DNA of 33,281 bases from Verrucomicrobiota bacterium (GCA_003219465.1 QHOX01000118.1:1-33281); one strand, 5' to 3'. Shown: positions 24,972 through 33,281, numbered from the stretch's first letter. The notes: generated by a model not told the origin, from the sequence alone. Translations and numbers: made by a program.

Positions 24972-27900
24972 TCATTCTTTTCCTTCCATCGCGAGACCGC
25001 CGCCGCGCGTAGTCACGCTGCGCCGCGGTTCCTCGGGATGTAGAACGGGCGGGCCTGTTTGGGGCGCGTATTTGTTTAGGAAGTCGGCGAACGCGCGGCC
25101 ACCGGGCAATCGGCCCGGCACAATGTTGCAGGTGCACGCTTTCGCTTCCATGATCGTCACATTCGGTTCGCCGGAGATCGAGAGAAGATCATTGGCGGCG
25201 CCGCCGCGTACGAGACCGGCTGTTCCATAGTGATAGGGCAATGCAACCTGGTGTACTGTTCTTCCATTGAGCTGCAATGGTCGAATCCGGCGACTAACGA
25301 GCGCGCGCGCTTCAATCGCTGCACGTAAAGTAACAATGCAAACATGATCGCCGTTGCGAATCTTGAGCTCACGTGCAAGCTCCAGCGAGATTTCGGCGAA
25401 CATTTCCGGCTGCAATTCCGAGAGGTGACTCAAAAAGCGCGACATGCCGCCGGCAGTATGATGTTCGGTCAGCCGATAGGTGGTCAGCACAAATGGAAAT
25501 CTCGAATCACCCGGCGGCGCAAACCGATTGTCTGGACGCGGGAACCAATGCTCCGGCGGATTGGTGTCGCGCGAATAAAGTTCATTCGATACGGGCGACT
25601 CAAGCGGTTCGTAATGCGTCGGGAACGGGCCGTCCTTCAAGCCTTTTGGCACGTAGATCCAGCCCAAGCCGTCCTCGTGCAGGATAAACGGCGCATCACC
25701 TGGAATTGCATCGAGACCTTCAGCGCCTACCTCTGGCTCATAGTCCGGAGCTTTTCCTTGTACAAAGCCGGCAACGTCGATACCGGTCCATTTTTCCGAG
25801 TCCCACCACACAAGTTTTTTCCGTTCGCTCCATGGACGGCCGTCCGGCCGCGCACTGGCGCGATTGTAAATGATTCTACGATCGCTCGGCCACGCGAAGC
25901 CCCAGCCGTGACCGAGGTAATCTCTCGATTTCCGTGCGTTTGCCTTGTTTACGCCATCGCGACCGAACACGCCGGAGTAAATCCAAGCGCCGCATGCAGT
26001 GGATCCGTCAGCTTTCAATTCCGCGAAACCGTCCACCTGCGGGCCGTGATGCGTATTGCCATCGCGATCTACACCGAAAACGACGCCCTCGCTCCCACCG
26101 CGCTCAGCGCCCGCGGCTACAGGTTGCGTGTACCAGCCGTTGATCTCGGCGAGCACAGCTTCCATTTGCGGCTCGCCCAGTTTGTCCTCCGGATACCACC
26201 AATCGAGCGCGCGCAACGGTTCATCGAGCGGATTGTTTGATGTTTTCGCTTTGGCGATTAGACGCAAAGCCAATCGGTGCATGAACCACGCATCCGAGCG
26301 CGCGTCATCTGGCGGGTCCACAGCCTTCTCGCGCCACTGCAAGAGTCTCTGCGTGTTTGTGAATGCGCCTTCCTTTTCGGCGTGACCGGCCGCGGGGAAA
26401 AAGAAAACTTCAGTTTCGATCTCCTCCGACTTCAGCTCGCCACGCTCGATTTCAGGTGATTCGCGCCAGAAATTTGCAGACTCAATTTCGACCATCTCAC
26501 GCACGACTAACCATTTCAGTTTCGAGAGCGCTGTTCGCTGCAGCCGCGAGTTGGGCGCGCCGACAGCAGGATTTTGCCCCATCAAAAACATGCCCTCCAT
26601 TTTTCCATCGAGCATGTCGTAGAGGTACTCGAAAAAGGAATGGTTGCCCGTGAGTTTGGGGAGCCAGCCGTAGCCGAAATCATTTTCTGCGGTCGCGCGC
26701 TTACCGTAGTACGCCTTGAGTGTACTCACGATGTATTTCGGGTAGTTCGACCAGAGGCCAGTTTTTTTCGTGTAGTTATCGAGATATTGCTGAAGCGTGT
26801 CATCGCCTTTGCGCGGCATCGTGAGATAGCCGGGCAAAATGTCGTACAGCGTCGGAATATCGGTCGAACCTTGGATCGAAGCGTGACCGCGCAACGCAAG
26901 AATCCCGCCGCCGGGCCGGCCAATATTTCCAAGCAGCAATTGCAAAATCGCGGCCGCGCGAATGATCTGCACGCCTTTCGAATGCTGAGTCCAACCGACG
27001 GCGTAGCAGACCGCAGCGGTCCTCTCCGGACCGGATGCAGCAGCGAGCGCATGCGCCACCTTGTGAAAAAGGTCCGGCGGAATGCCGCAGATTTTCTCGA
27101 CCATCTCCGGTGTGTAGCGAGAGAAGTGCCGTTTCAATTTCTGAAAGACGGATTGCGGATCTTGCAATGTGAGATCGCGTTGCGGGCGGCTCAGATCGCC
27201 GCCTTTGTAAAGCCAACTGTCGCCTTCGTAAGCACGCTTCTCTGCGTTCCAGCCGGAGAAATAGCCGTCTCCGTTATCTTCAGGGTCGCGGTATTCGTCG
27301 GACAAAATGCACGAGGCATTCGTGTAATGAACGACGTAATCGCGAAAGAAGAGCTCATATTCGATCAAGTGGTTGATGAGTCCGCCGAGAAAAACAATGT
27401 CTGTGCCGGCACGGATCGGCACCCAGATATCGGCCAGCGCGCTGGTGCGCGAAAATCTTGGATCCACATGGATGATTGTGGCGCCGCGTTGCTTTGCTCT
27501 CATCACCCAGCGAAAACCGACTGGATGCGCCTCGGCCATCGATGAGCCTTCGATCAAAATGCAATCGGCGTTCGCGAGATCTTGTTGCGCGGTCGTAGCT
27601 CCGCCCCGGCCAAAAGAGGTGCCCAGACCGGGCACCGTGCTGCTATGTCATATCCGGGCCTGGTTGGATATGCACACCATGCCTAGGCCTCCGGTAAAAA
27701 GCTTTTTGATCAGATAATTTTCTTCGTTGTCGAGCGTAGCGCCGCCGAGATGGCAGATCGCAGTCGTGTGATTGATGGTCTGATTGTCGGTCTTGTGCAC
27801 GAATGTGCGTCTGCGCGATTCCCAAACCCGGTCCGCCACCATGTCCATGGCGCGGTCGAGCGACATCTCCTGCCATTCCTTCGCATGTGGCGCGCGATAT

Positions 27901-28214
27901 TTCATTTTAGTTTCGCGTCGCGAATGCGTCAGCAGTTGATACGATGCCGCGCCTTTTGGGCAAAGATTTCCCTGGCTGATCGGTGATTCCGGATCGCCTT
28001 CGATCGAAATCAGTTTTCCGTCTTTGTGATAAATCAGCTGACCACAACCAACACCGCAGTACGGACAGACCGATCGCGCAATCTGTGCGTCATCAATGCG
28101 CGCACGCAGCATGCGCGTTTTTTCGGACATCGATTCGAACCCGGTTCCGTCTTTGCCTTCTCGAATTTGGCGCAGGAGCGGCCATTTAGAAAGCAAAGCG
28201 CTTAGAGAGGCCAT
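24972..28214 (-). CDS. fdhA: Formate dehydrogenase catalytic (alpha) subunit, selenocysteine-containing
   Basis: One continuous frame of about 1080 aa is interrupted by a single TGA (27648-27650) that I read as selenocysteine, residue 189. Upstream: CPYCGVGCG (C50, C53, C57) and NLCPKG (C85) bind a [4Fe-4S] cluster. At the active site the sequence reads SNQARI-U-HSSTVPGLG, aligning with Sec196-His197 of E. coli FdnG (NQARV-U-HGPTV). Downstream: TSFGRGGATT, MAEAHPVGFRWVM, VDPRFSRTSALADI (bis-MGD binding), and a C-terminal MGD domain ending at 24972. It oxidises formate to CO2. No twin-arginine signal is seen at the N-terminus. The start may be the ATG at 28214 or a TTG at 28235. It would be mis-annotated as two ORFs without Sec decoding. 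Confidence 0.9.
27618..27636 (-). promoter_or_regulatory. Bacterial SECIS element (Sec insertion hairpin) for the formate dehydrogenase
   Basis: On the mRNA, 11 nt after the UGA, GGUGCCC-GGUCU-GGGCACC forms a perfect 7-bp stem with a 5-nt loop. The loop is GGUCU, as in E. coli fdhF; the distance from UGA to GGUCU is 18 nt, the same as in fdhF by my recollection of that sequence. The bulged U of the E. coli element is absent (a G-C pair instead). It lies inside the coding sequence and would bind SelB. Confidence 0.85.
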
Positions 28215-28287
28215 GGCAGAATTCTGCTGTGTCAATCTTTAGGAATACACGAAGTCACCGTCCATCGCACGAACACATTTAGAAGAA

Positions 28288-28629
28288 GTGAAGGAACAAT
28301 CTGATCACGCCGATTCGACATTGAGCGAAACCATGGTCGCTCGCATTGAAATTCAGCAGCTGGGAGATCCCAGCCATCAAAAGGAAATAACCGATGCGGT
28401 CGAAGCTTTAGACGGTGTGATCGAACTCAAAATAGAAAAGGGAGCGCTTCACGTCTCTTACGATCCGCTGGCCACGAGTCAGAAGAAAATCGAGGAGGCC
28501 ATTCGCTCGACCGGCAGCACGGTCAAAGCCGCGGCCACGGATACAGAAACCGCGCATCTCGACCTGCCAGCGCAGCCGATAGTAGAGCAAACTCCCGTCG
28601 AAAACGCACACCACGACGAACACTCCTGA
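28288..28629 (+). CDS. Heavy-metal-associated (HMA)-like small protein
   Basis: The 113-aa product has an HMA-like ferredoxin fold of about 65 residues: VARIEIQQLGDPSHQKEITD, AVEALDGVIELKIEKGALHV and YDPLATSQKKIEEAIRSTGS. The CxxC metal site of true HMA domains is replaced by LGDPSH, so copper binding by the standard motif is excluded. The C-terminal 40 residues are disordered and end in a His/Asp/Glu-rich tail (NAHHDEHS) that could bind metal weakly. GTG at 28288 is preceded by AGAAGAA; an ATG at 28333 is an alternative start. It is divergent from the formate dehydrogenase gene, 73 bp away. Confidence 0.68.
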   Translation: MKEQSDHADSTLSETMVARIEIQQLGDPSHQKEITDAVEALDGVIELKIEKGALHVSYDPLATSQKKIEEAIRSTGSTVKAAATDTETAHLDLPAQPIVEQTPVENAHHDEHS

Positions 28630-28714
28630 TTGTCGCGTCCTCCGACTACAAGATTATTTCAAGCGAGCGACCAAGTAATGAGGAGTATCCGCTCGCGCGT
28701 TTAAGCTCCTGAAT

Positions 28715-28742
28715 TCTGACTTCCGACCTCCGACCTCTGACT
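28715..28742 (+). repeat. Heptameric tandem repeat, four units
   Basis: TCTGACT, TCCGACC, TCCGACC and TCTGACT follow one another exactly (consensus TCYGACY). It lies between the HMA-like gene and the convergent GreB gene. Short heptamer tandems of this sort are known as STRR in filamentous cyanobacteria. Confidence 0.6.
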
Positions 28743-28814
28743 TGTGGCTTCCTGTCTCTCAACCCTCACTTGTCACGCCGTAGTTTCAACGAAGGAGAAA
28801 CCATCACCTTTCAC

Positions 28815-29261
28815 CTATGCCTTGATCTTCATAATTTTCGCACTTCGTCCATCATCGAGTTTAATCCAGTTGCCCACGTCCGCGTTCAGCAGCGCCTTGC
28901 CGAGCGGAGAAATCCAACTGACGCCGTCTCGTTCGAAATCGAGTTCGTCGACGCCGACGATGGTAAACGTTTCGGTCGCGCCTTTCTTATCCTTCACCGT
29001 TACCGTTGCGCCAAACGTGACGCTGTTCGACGGAGCATCCGGAGGATCAACAACATGGACCGATGCCAGAATTTGTTCGAGTTCGATGACGCGCTCGCTG
29101 GCGGCGTTTGTCGCGCGAAGCTTCTGCAGTTCGTTGCGCAGACGCTTCGCGCCGCGCGCAGTGATGTAATTAGTCGCCCCCGGCGGCAGCCCTGACCCCG
29201 ATCGCTTCCGTCCGCTGCGCTCCGGAAGATCGACATCCTCTTTAACGAACGCCCTGCTCAT
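28815..29261 (-). CDS. greB: GreB-like transcription elongation factor
   Basis: The 148-aa product starts MSRAFVKEDVDLPERSGRKR, a typical GreB opening, followed by YITARGAKRLRNELQKLRAT, the N-terminal coiled-coil (about 30-65, shorter than the usual ~75). The C-terminal FKBP-like domain has SVTFGATVTVKDKKGATETF, then VDELDFERDGVSWISPLGKA, LLNADVGNWIKLDDG. It should rescue backtracked RNA polymerase through the secondary channel, though whether the acidic coiled-coil tip is intact is unclear. It stands alone on its strand. Confidence 0.85.
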   Translation of the reverse strand: MSRAFVKEDVDLPERSGRKRSGSGLPPGATNYITARGAKRLRNELQKLRATNAASERVIELEQILASVHVVDPPDAPSNSVTFGATVTVKDKKGATETFTIVGVDELDFERDGVSWISPLGKALLNADVGNWIKLDDGRSAKIMKIKA

Positions 29262-29310
29262 TCAGAAAAGTATCGCACTGACGTCATCGGGCGTCCTCAT
29301 CCGATGTGTA

Positions 29311-30069
29311 TCAACGCGCCGTGAATCCCCCGTCGACAAGCAGACTGTGCCCCGTAACAAACGACGCTCTGTCGGAACAAAGCCATAATACCGCCTCTGC
29401 TACTTCGTCGACTCGCCCCAGGCGGCCGATGGGATGCAAGGTGGAGAGGTCGTTCTTTTCCATACTCAACCCCGCGGCAATTCGGTCGACCATCTCCGTA
29501 TCTATCACTGCCGGGTTGACCGCATTTACCCGGATCCCTTGCGCGGAGTACTCCAACGCGGCGGTCTTGGTAAGACCGATCACCGCGTGCTTCGACGCGA
29601 TGTAAATCCCGATGTTTGGAAACCCAATTAATCCGGCCACCGACGCGCAGTTGACGATGGCGCCGCCGCAGCGGTCCAGCATCCGCGGAATCTCGTACTT
29701 CATAGAGAGCCAGACGCCTTTGACATTAATGTCCATCACCGCGTCGTAGTTGGCTTCGGTCTGCTCAACAAGCGGTCGCACTTCGCCCTCTATGCCGGCG
29801 TTGTTAAAAGCCAAATCGAGTCCTCCGTATTCGCTAACCGCATGCTTCACCAGCGCCTCGATATCGGCCGCAACCAGCACGTCGGTTCGCCGAAAGCTGG
29901 CCGTCCCACCCGCTGCGCGGATCATCGAAACAGTTTCCTCTCCTCGCTGGACGTTGCGATTACCGATCACGACTCGCGCACCATCGCGAGCAAACGCCAG
30001 CGCCGCGGCGCGGCCGATTCCTGAACCTCCGCCGGTTACTAATGCGACCTTGCCTTCAAACTCTTTCAT
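29311..30069 (-). CDS. Short-chain dehydrogenase/reductase (SDR family)
   Basis: The 252-aa protein is intact and of classical SDR length. Cofactor motif GGGSGIG (about 14-20), D62 in the RRTDV segment, structural NNAG (89-92), catalytic Ser in NCASVAGLIG and the Tyr-Lys pair in YIASKHAV. The C-terminal SFVTGHSLLVDGGFT is typical of glucose 1-dehydrogenase/3-oxoacyl-reductase-type members. It uses NAD(P) to oxidise or reduce an alcohol/ketone; the substrate cannot be specified. It is the second SDR in the window and is not closely related in detail to the frameshifted one. Confidence 0.9.
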   Translation of the reverse strand: MKEFEGKVALVTGGGSGIGRAAALAFARDGARVVIGNRNVQRGEETVSMIRAAGGTASFRRTDVLVAADIEALVKHAVSEYGGLDLAFNNAGIEGEVRPLVEQTEANYDAVMDINVKGVWLSMKYEIPRMLDRCGGAIVNCASVAGLIGFPNIGIYIASKHAVIGLTKTAALEYSAQGIRVNAVNPAVIDTEMVDRIAAGLSMEKNDLSTLHPIGRLGRVDEVAEAVLWLCSDRASFVTGHSLLVDGGFTAR

Positions 30070-30192
30070 GTGTCATCTCGTTGTTTTCGAATGCCGACTG
30101 GTTCGCATACTACTCGAAGGGCGTGCGCCGGGTCACGTCTTTTGGTAGGACCCGCTTGGCGTGATGTCCGCGCTGGCACGAATGCTACTGAT

Positions 30193-32628
30193 TCACTCCG
30201 CGCGCAGTGCAATCATCGGCGCGATGCGACTAGCTCTGCGCGCCGGGACCCAGCAGGCGAGAAACGCGATGCTCAACAACAGTAAGGCGACACATGTGAA
30301 GGTGATCGGATCGGAACTGCTCACGCCGTAGAGCAGGCTCTTCATCATGCGCGCGCCGCCGAAGGCAATGAGTAGCCCACATAACGAACCAATCGCGGCG
30401 AGCACCATGCCTTGTTTCAGGATGAGCTTCTGCACATCGGAAAGCTGCGCGCCGAGCGCCATGTGCAATCCAATCTCTCGCGTGCGTCCCGCGACCACGT
30501 GCGACATGACACCGTAAATCCCGACCGCCGCGAGAATTAGGGCGAGGACACCGAAACTGCCGAGCGCGATTGCGGCCATGCGCGCAGGGAAAAGTGATGT
30601 GCCCATGTGCTCTTGCAGTGTCTTTGCTGCGTAAACGGAAATCGACGGATCGAGTTTTTGCACTTCACCGCGCAACGCGGCTAACACCTGCCGCGGATCA
30701 CCGTGCGTGCGCGCCACGAGCGTAACCGTGCCGCTATAATCCTGATATAGCGGAGTGTAGACCGCGGGCTTGGGATCTTCGCCTAACGAGTTATATTTTC
30801 CGTCGGGCACAACCCCAACGATCTCGGAAAAGGGATCCTTAGGCCCATGCCAGTTGAAGCGTCGCCCGATCGGGTCCCTTCCATTGAAAAACTTTTTCGC
30901 GAACGTCTCGTTCACGGTCGCCAAGCGGCTTTCCTTCTTGTTTTCGTCGTCACGAAAATCACGGCCACGTAGTGGAATACCCATCACATCGAAGTAACCG
31001 GGGCTGCTCTCGATTGGTATCGCGATCGGCAACGTGCTCGCACCTTTGAACTCCGTGCCTTCGATATAGATCGAGCTGTCGTTGTAGTTCAATCCCAGCG
31101 GGAGGTAATCAGTCAGCGCCGCGCTTTCGATTTGCGGCAACGCTCGCGCTCGCTCAAGAACCTGCTTCTGAAACGCGCGTCCGCGTTCCTCGTTGTAGCC
31201 TTGCAAGCTGACATCGAATGAAATCGCGACCGCGTTTTCTGGATTGAATCCGGGCCGCATCTTCTGAGCGGCTTGCAGACTGCGCACAATCAGACCGGCG
31301 CCGATGAGCAGGACCAACGAGAGGCTCACTTGCGCCACAACGAGGAAGTTGCGCAAACGCGAACGACGGAAACCGGCCATCGATGATTCGTCCTTCAACG
31401 CAGGCACGAGTTGCGGCTTTGACGATTGCAGCGCCGGAATGAGGCTAAAAAGAATTCCCGTCGCGATCGAGAGCAGCAGCGCGAAGCCGAGAACGCGCCA
31501 GTCCGTGCGCAGATCGAAGAGCAAAGTAACGTCGCTCGGTAGGCGAATGCCTCTCACAGCGCTATTGATTGCGGAAGCTAGGAATACGCCAGCCGCGCCG
31601 CCGCCGAGTGAAATGAGAAGACTCTCAGTGAGCAGTTGTCTGACGAGTCGTTGCCGGCTCGCGCCGACTGCGAGCCGCACGGCAATTTCGCGTCGCCGCG
31701 CCGTCGCACGCGCAAGCAGTAGACTGGCAAGATTCACGCATGCAAGCAAAAGCACGAGCGCCCCCACAGCCGCGAGCACTCCAGTGAAGGCAAAGACAGA
31801 ATTCGCAATATCGGGAATAAACAAACCGGGTTTGCCCAGCCGGATTCCGCGGCCGACGTTCTCCGGGTAATCCTTCGCCAATTGCGCAGTCAGCGTCTCG
31901 AGCTCAGCCTTCGCTTCGGCGAAGGACACTCCGGGCTTCAACCGGCCGACGGTAAAGAGATTGCTCGAGTCGCGCTTGTCGATCCACCTGCTCCCAGGTT
32001 CGATCGTCTTCGCCATCATGATCGGAATGAACATCTCCGGATCGTAGGCGACTTCGGTGCCTATAAATCCTTTTGGCGCAACGCCGATGATAGTGAAAGG
32101 CCGGCTGTTGAACTCAACCGTTTTCCCCACGATCGCCGGATCGCCGCCGAAACGGTGTTGCCAGCAATTGTAACTGATCACGGCAACGGGATGTGAATCA
32201 GGCGTCTGATCTTCTTCGGGTAAAAATGCGCGCCCGAGCATCGGCTTCACGCCGAGAACATCGAAGTAATTCCCGGAAACGAGATACCCCCAGACGCGCT
32301 GGCTGGAGTTGTTGACTGTGAGACTGCTGACGACAACGCGATAAACAAACAGACCGGAGAAGACGGTGTTCCGATCGCGGTAATCTTTGTAATTTGGATA
32401 CGATTGCAGCGACCAATCCGCGCCGTTGTGCAGTGTGCCGTAAAGCTCGACCAATTGCGAAGGCTCTTTCACCGCGAGCGGCCGCAGCAGAGCCGTATCG
32501 ACCAAACTGAAGATCGAAGTGTTAGCCCCGATGCCGAGCGCCATCGAAATGATGGCGAGCGCGGCAAAGCCGCGCTGTTTCATGAGTTGGCGAAAACCGA
32601 AGCGGATATCCTGCAGAAGTGTTTCCAT
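30193..32628 (-). CDS. ADOP-family duplicated FtsX/MacB-type ABC transporter permease
   Basis: The 811-aa protein contains two tandem MacB-like periplasmic/FtsX units, as in the acidobacterial duplicated orphan permease family. The first begins METLLQDIRFGFRQLMKQRG with a TM helix (FAALAIISMALGIGANTSIF), a large periplasmic domain and a three-helix FtsX block (ALVLLLACVNLASLLLARAT). The second repeats this, ending AFLACWVPARRASRIAPMIA. No ATPase gene lies beside it, which is typical of these orphan permeases. The start at ATG 32628 is chosen; a GTG at 32661 would extend it by 11 residues. It probably moves a peptide or lipid, or serves in stress signalling. Confidence 0.93.
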   Translation of the reverse strand: METLLQDIRFGFRQLMKQRGFAALAIISMALGIGANTSIFSLVDTALLRPLAVKEPSQLVELYGTLHNGADWSLQSYPNYKDYRDRNTVFSGLFVYRVVVSSLTVNNSSQRVWGYLVSGNYFDVLGVKPMLGRAFLPEEDQTPDSHPVAVISYNCWQHRFGGDPAIVGKTVEFNSRPFTIIGVAPKGFIGTEVAYDPEMFIPIMMAKTIEPGSRWIDKRDSSNLFTVGRLKPGVSFAEAKAELETLTAQLAKDYPENVGRGIRLGKPGLFIPDIANSVFAFTGVLAAVGALVLLLACVNLASLLLARATARRREIAVRLAVGASRQRLVRQLLTESLLISLGGGAAGVFLASAINSAVRGIRLPSDVTLLFDLRTDWRVLGFALLLSIATGILFSLIPALQSSKPQLVPALKDESSMAGFRRSRLRNFLVVAQVSLSLVLLIGAGLIVRSLQAAQKMRPGFNPENAVAISFDVSLQGYNEERGRAFQKQVLERARALPQIESAALTDYLPLGLNYNDSSIYIEGTEFKGASTLPIAIPIESSPGYFDVMGIPLRGRDFRDDENKKESRLATVNETFAKKFFNGRDPIGRRFNWHGPKDPFSEIVGVVPDGKYNSLGEDPKPAVYTPLYQDYSGTVTLVARTHGDPRQVLAALRGEVQKLDPSISVYAAKTLQEHMGTSLFPARMAAIALGSFGVLALILAAVGIYGVMSHVVAGRTREIGLHMALGAQLSDVQKLILKQGMVLAAIGSLCGLLIAFGGARMMKSLLYGVSSSDPITFTCVALLLLSIAFLACWVPARRASRIAPMIALRAE

Positions 32629-32813
32629 ACGCCGCGCGAGGTTCTGTATTGTGAGATGCACCGCAGGCGCGCTTTGGATTCAGGAAACTCGCGAAGCCAT
32701 GAAAGTGTCATCTGGAAACCACGAGACCAGGAAGGATTTACGGATCGGTTCCATTTTTCTGGATTCCTGGCTTCAAGATTGAAAAATCTTCCCGTGTTCC
32801 TCTGACTCTTTGT

Positions 32814-32848
32814 ACTTCATAATTCTTACTTCTTAATTCTTACTTCGT
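32814..32848 (+). repeat. Heptameric tandem repeat upstream of merB, five units
   Basis: ACTTCAT, AATTCTT, ACTTCTT, AATTCTT and ACTTCGT are consecutive heptamers, so AATTCTTACTTC recurs exactly at 32821 and 32835. The tract ends 6 bp before the merB start codon and so includes its leader and likely ribosome binding region. A TCTGACT unit at 32801-32807 equals the heptamer at 28715. Confidence 0.6.
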
Positions 32849-32854
32849 TGATCC

Positions 32855-33281
32855 ATGAGTTTCGATACGCAGACGAAACTGGCGATTTACCGGCACTTCG
32901 CCGAGACAGGGCGGAGGCCATCGCTGGAGGTTATCGCTGAACGTGTTGGCGCCGACGTCAGCAGCGTTCGCGAAGCCTATCTCAGGCTGCGCGTTCAGCG
33001 AGTGTTGGTGTTGGAACCCGATGGAGAGTCTATTCGAATGGCTCCGCCATTTTCCGGCGTCCCGACTCAACATGTCGTAATCATCGATGAGACAAGGTAT
33101 TTCGCTAATTGCGCCTGGGATTCGTTAGGCATACCGGCGGCGCTGCATCGCCCGGGGCAGGTTCATTCCCGCTCCGAGCTATCCGGTGAACCGCTCTCCC
33201 TGGAGATTGGCTTGGAAGGTCCGCCGCCCTGTAGCTGGCTTTTTCATTGCCTTGTCCCCGCGGCCAGGTGGTGGGACGACA
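32855..33281 (+). CDS. merB: Alkylmercury lyase (MerB) family protein, N-terminal part
   Basis: The frame from ATG 32855 runs to the window end without a stop, giving at least 142 aa. The N-terminus is a helical, winged-helix-like segment (about 8-52, IYRHFAETGRRPSLEVIAER). The catalytic core follows: FANCAWDSLGIPAALHRP holds C86 and D89 at the spacing of the E. coli MerB Cys96/Asp99 pair, and VPAARWWDD precedes the point where the last catalytic Cys should lie, beyond the window. MerB cleaves carbon-mercury bonds by protonolysis; family members without the full triad have other roles. The next residues are needed to decide. Confidence 0.83.
   Translation, partial: MSFDTQTKLAIYRHFAETGRRPSLEVIAERVGADVSSVREAYLRLRVQRVLVLEPDGESIRMAPPFSGVPTQHVVIIDETRYFANCAWDSLGIPAALHRPGQVHSRSELSGEPLSLEIGLEGPPPCSWLFHCLVPAARWWDD

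Noticed and set aside
25344-27545. Two long plus-strand open frames (298 and 323 codons)
   Set aside because: Both are antisense to the formate dehydrogenase catalytic subunit and show no domain.
27648-27650. TGA read as an ordinary stop, giving a 195-aa truncated protein and a separate 887-aa protein
   Set aside because: Both parts are in the same frame, join exactly at the Sec/Cys active-site residue, and a SECIS hairpin follows at the right distance.
31304-31870. 188-codon plus-strand frame
   Set aside because: Antisense to the ADOP permease; Ser/Arg/Ala low-complexity composition.
1-33281. CRISPR array, insertion sequence transposase, prophage or toxin-antitoxin genes
   Set aside because: No regularly spaced direct repeats of 24-40 bp, no transposase or phage-like protein, and no recognisable toxin-antitoxin pair seen.

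Overview
The window is about 33.3 kb of bacterial chromosome with moderately high GC, mostly single-copy metabolic genes, weak Shine-Dalgarno signals and repeat-containing intergenic DNA. An ADOP-type duplicated FtsX/MacB permease, a HAF-repeat secreted protein, a DUF5684 membrane protein, a TPR protein of the planctomycete/verrucomicrobial type and Lys/Pro-rich secreted proteins together suggest a soil Verrucomicrobiota (Chthoniobacterales-like) or Acidobacteriota genome. This is inference; no rRNA or marker gene is present.

Layout. 1-300: the 5' half of a tRNA-Pro(TGG) on the minus strand. 0.3-1.5 kb: a secreted hypothetical protein and a DUF5684 membrane protein. 1.6-4.2 kb (minus): a 131-bp MITE-like repeat, then a two-gene operon for an acyl-CoA carboxylase carboxyltransferase and an enoyl-CoA hydratase, probably leucine/branched acyl-CoA catabolism. 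4.4-6.8 kb (plus): a GH15 glucoamylase-like enzyme. 6.9-8.3 kb: three tiny membrane proteins and a stand-alone receiver-domain response regulator. 8.4-13.3 kb (minus): Rieske/FAD oxidoreductase, creatininase-family hydrolase, BtuF-like cobalamin-binding protein, TPR protein and a frameshifted membrane protein. 13.6-20.1 kb: acyltransferase 3, HAF-repeat protein, cupin (minus), Gly/Tyr-rich peptidoglycan-binding protein and a frameshifted MGT-type glycosyltransferase. 20.3-22.9 kb (minus): MOSC, DUF1348, frameshifted SDR and VOC genes. 23.0-28.2 kb (minus): a membrane-bound formate dehydrogenase operon. 28.3-33.3 kb: HMA-like protein, GreB-like factor, SDR, ADOP permease and the start of an alkylmercury lyase (MerB) cut by the window edge.

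The strongest result is that the formate dehydrogenase catalytic subunit is a selenoprotein. Its reading frame holds one in-frame TGA exactly at the conserved catalytic Sec/Cys position. Directly after it, at the spacing found in E. coli fdhF, lies a perfect 7-bp hairpin with the GGUCU apical loop typical of bacterial SECIS elements. A conventional gene caller would split this gene in two. The operon (catalytic subunit, four-cluster ferredoxin-like subunit with a C-terminal membrane helix, NrfD-type membrane subunit) would oxidise formate and pass electrons to the quinone pool.

Other signals: the word GCCTAACGA occurs 7 times (core CTAACGA 15 times), well above expectation. Several intergenic palindromic or MITE-like elements and two heptameric tandem-repeat tracts are present. 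Four genes between 12.6 and 24.0 kb each carry one single-base frameshift, which points either to residual indel errors in the assembly or to gene decay.
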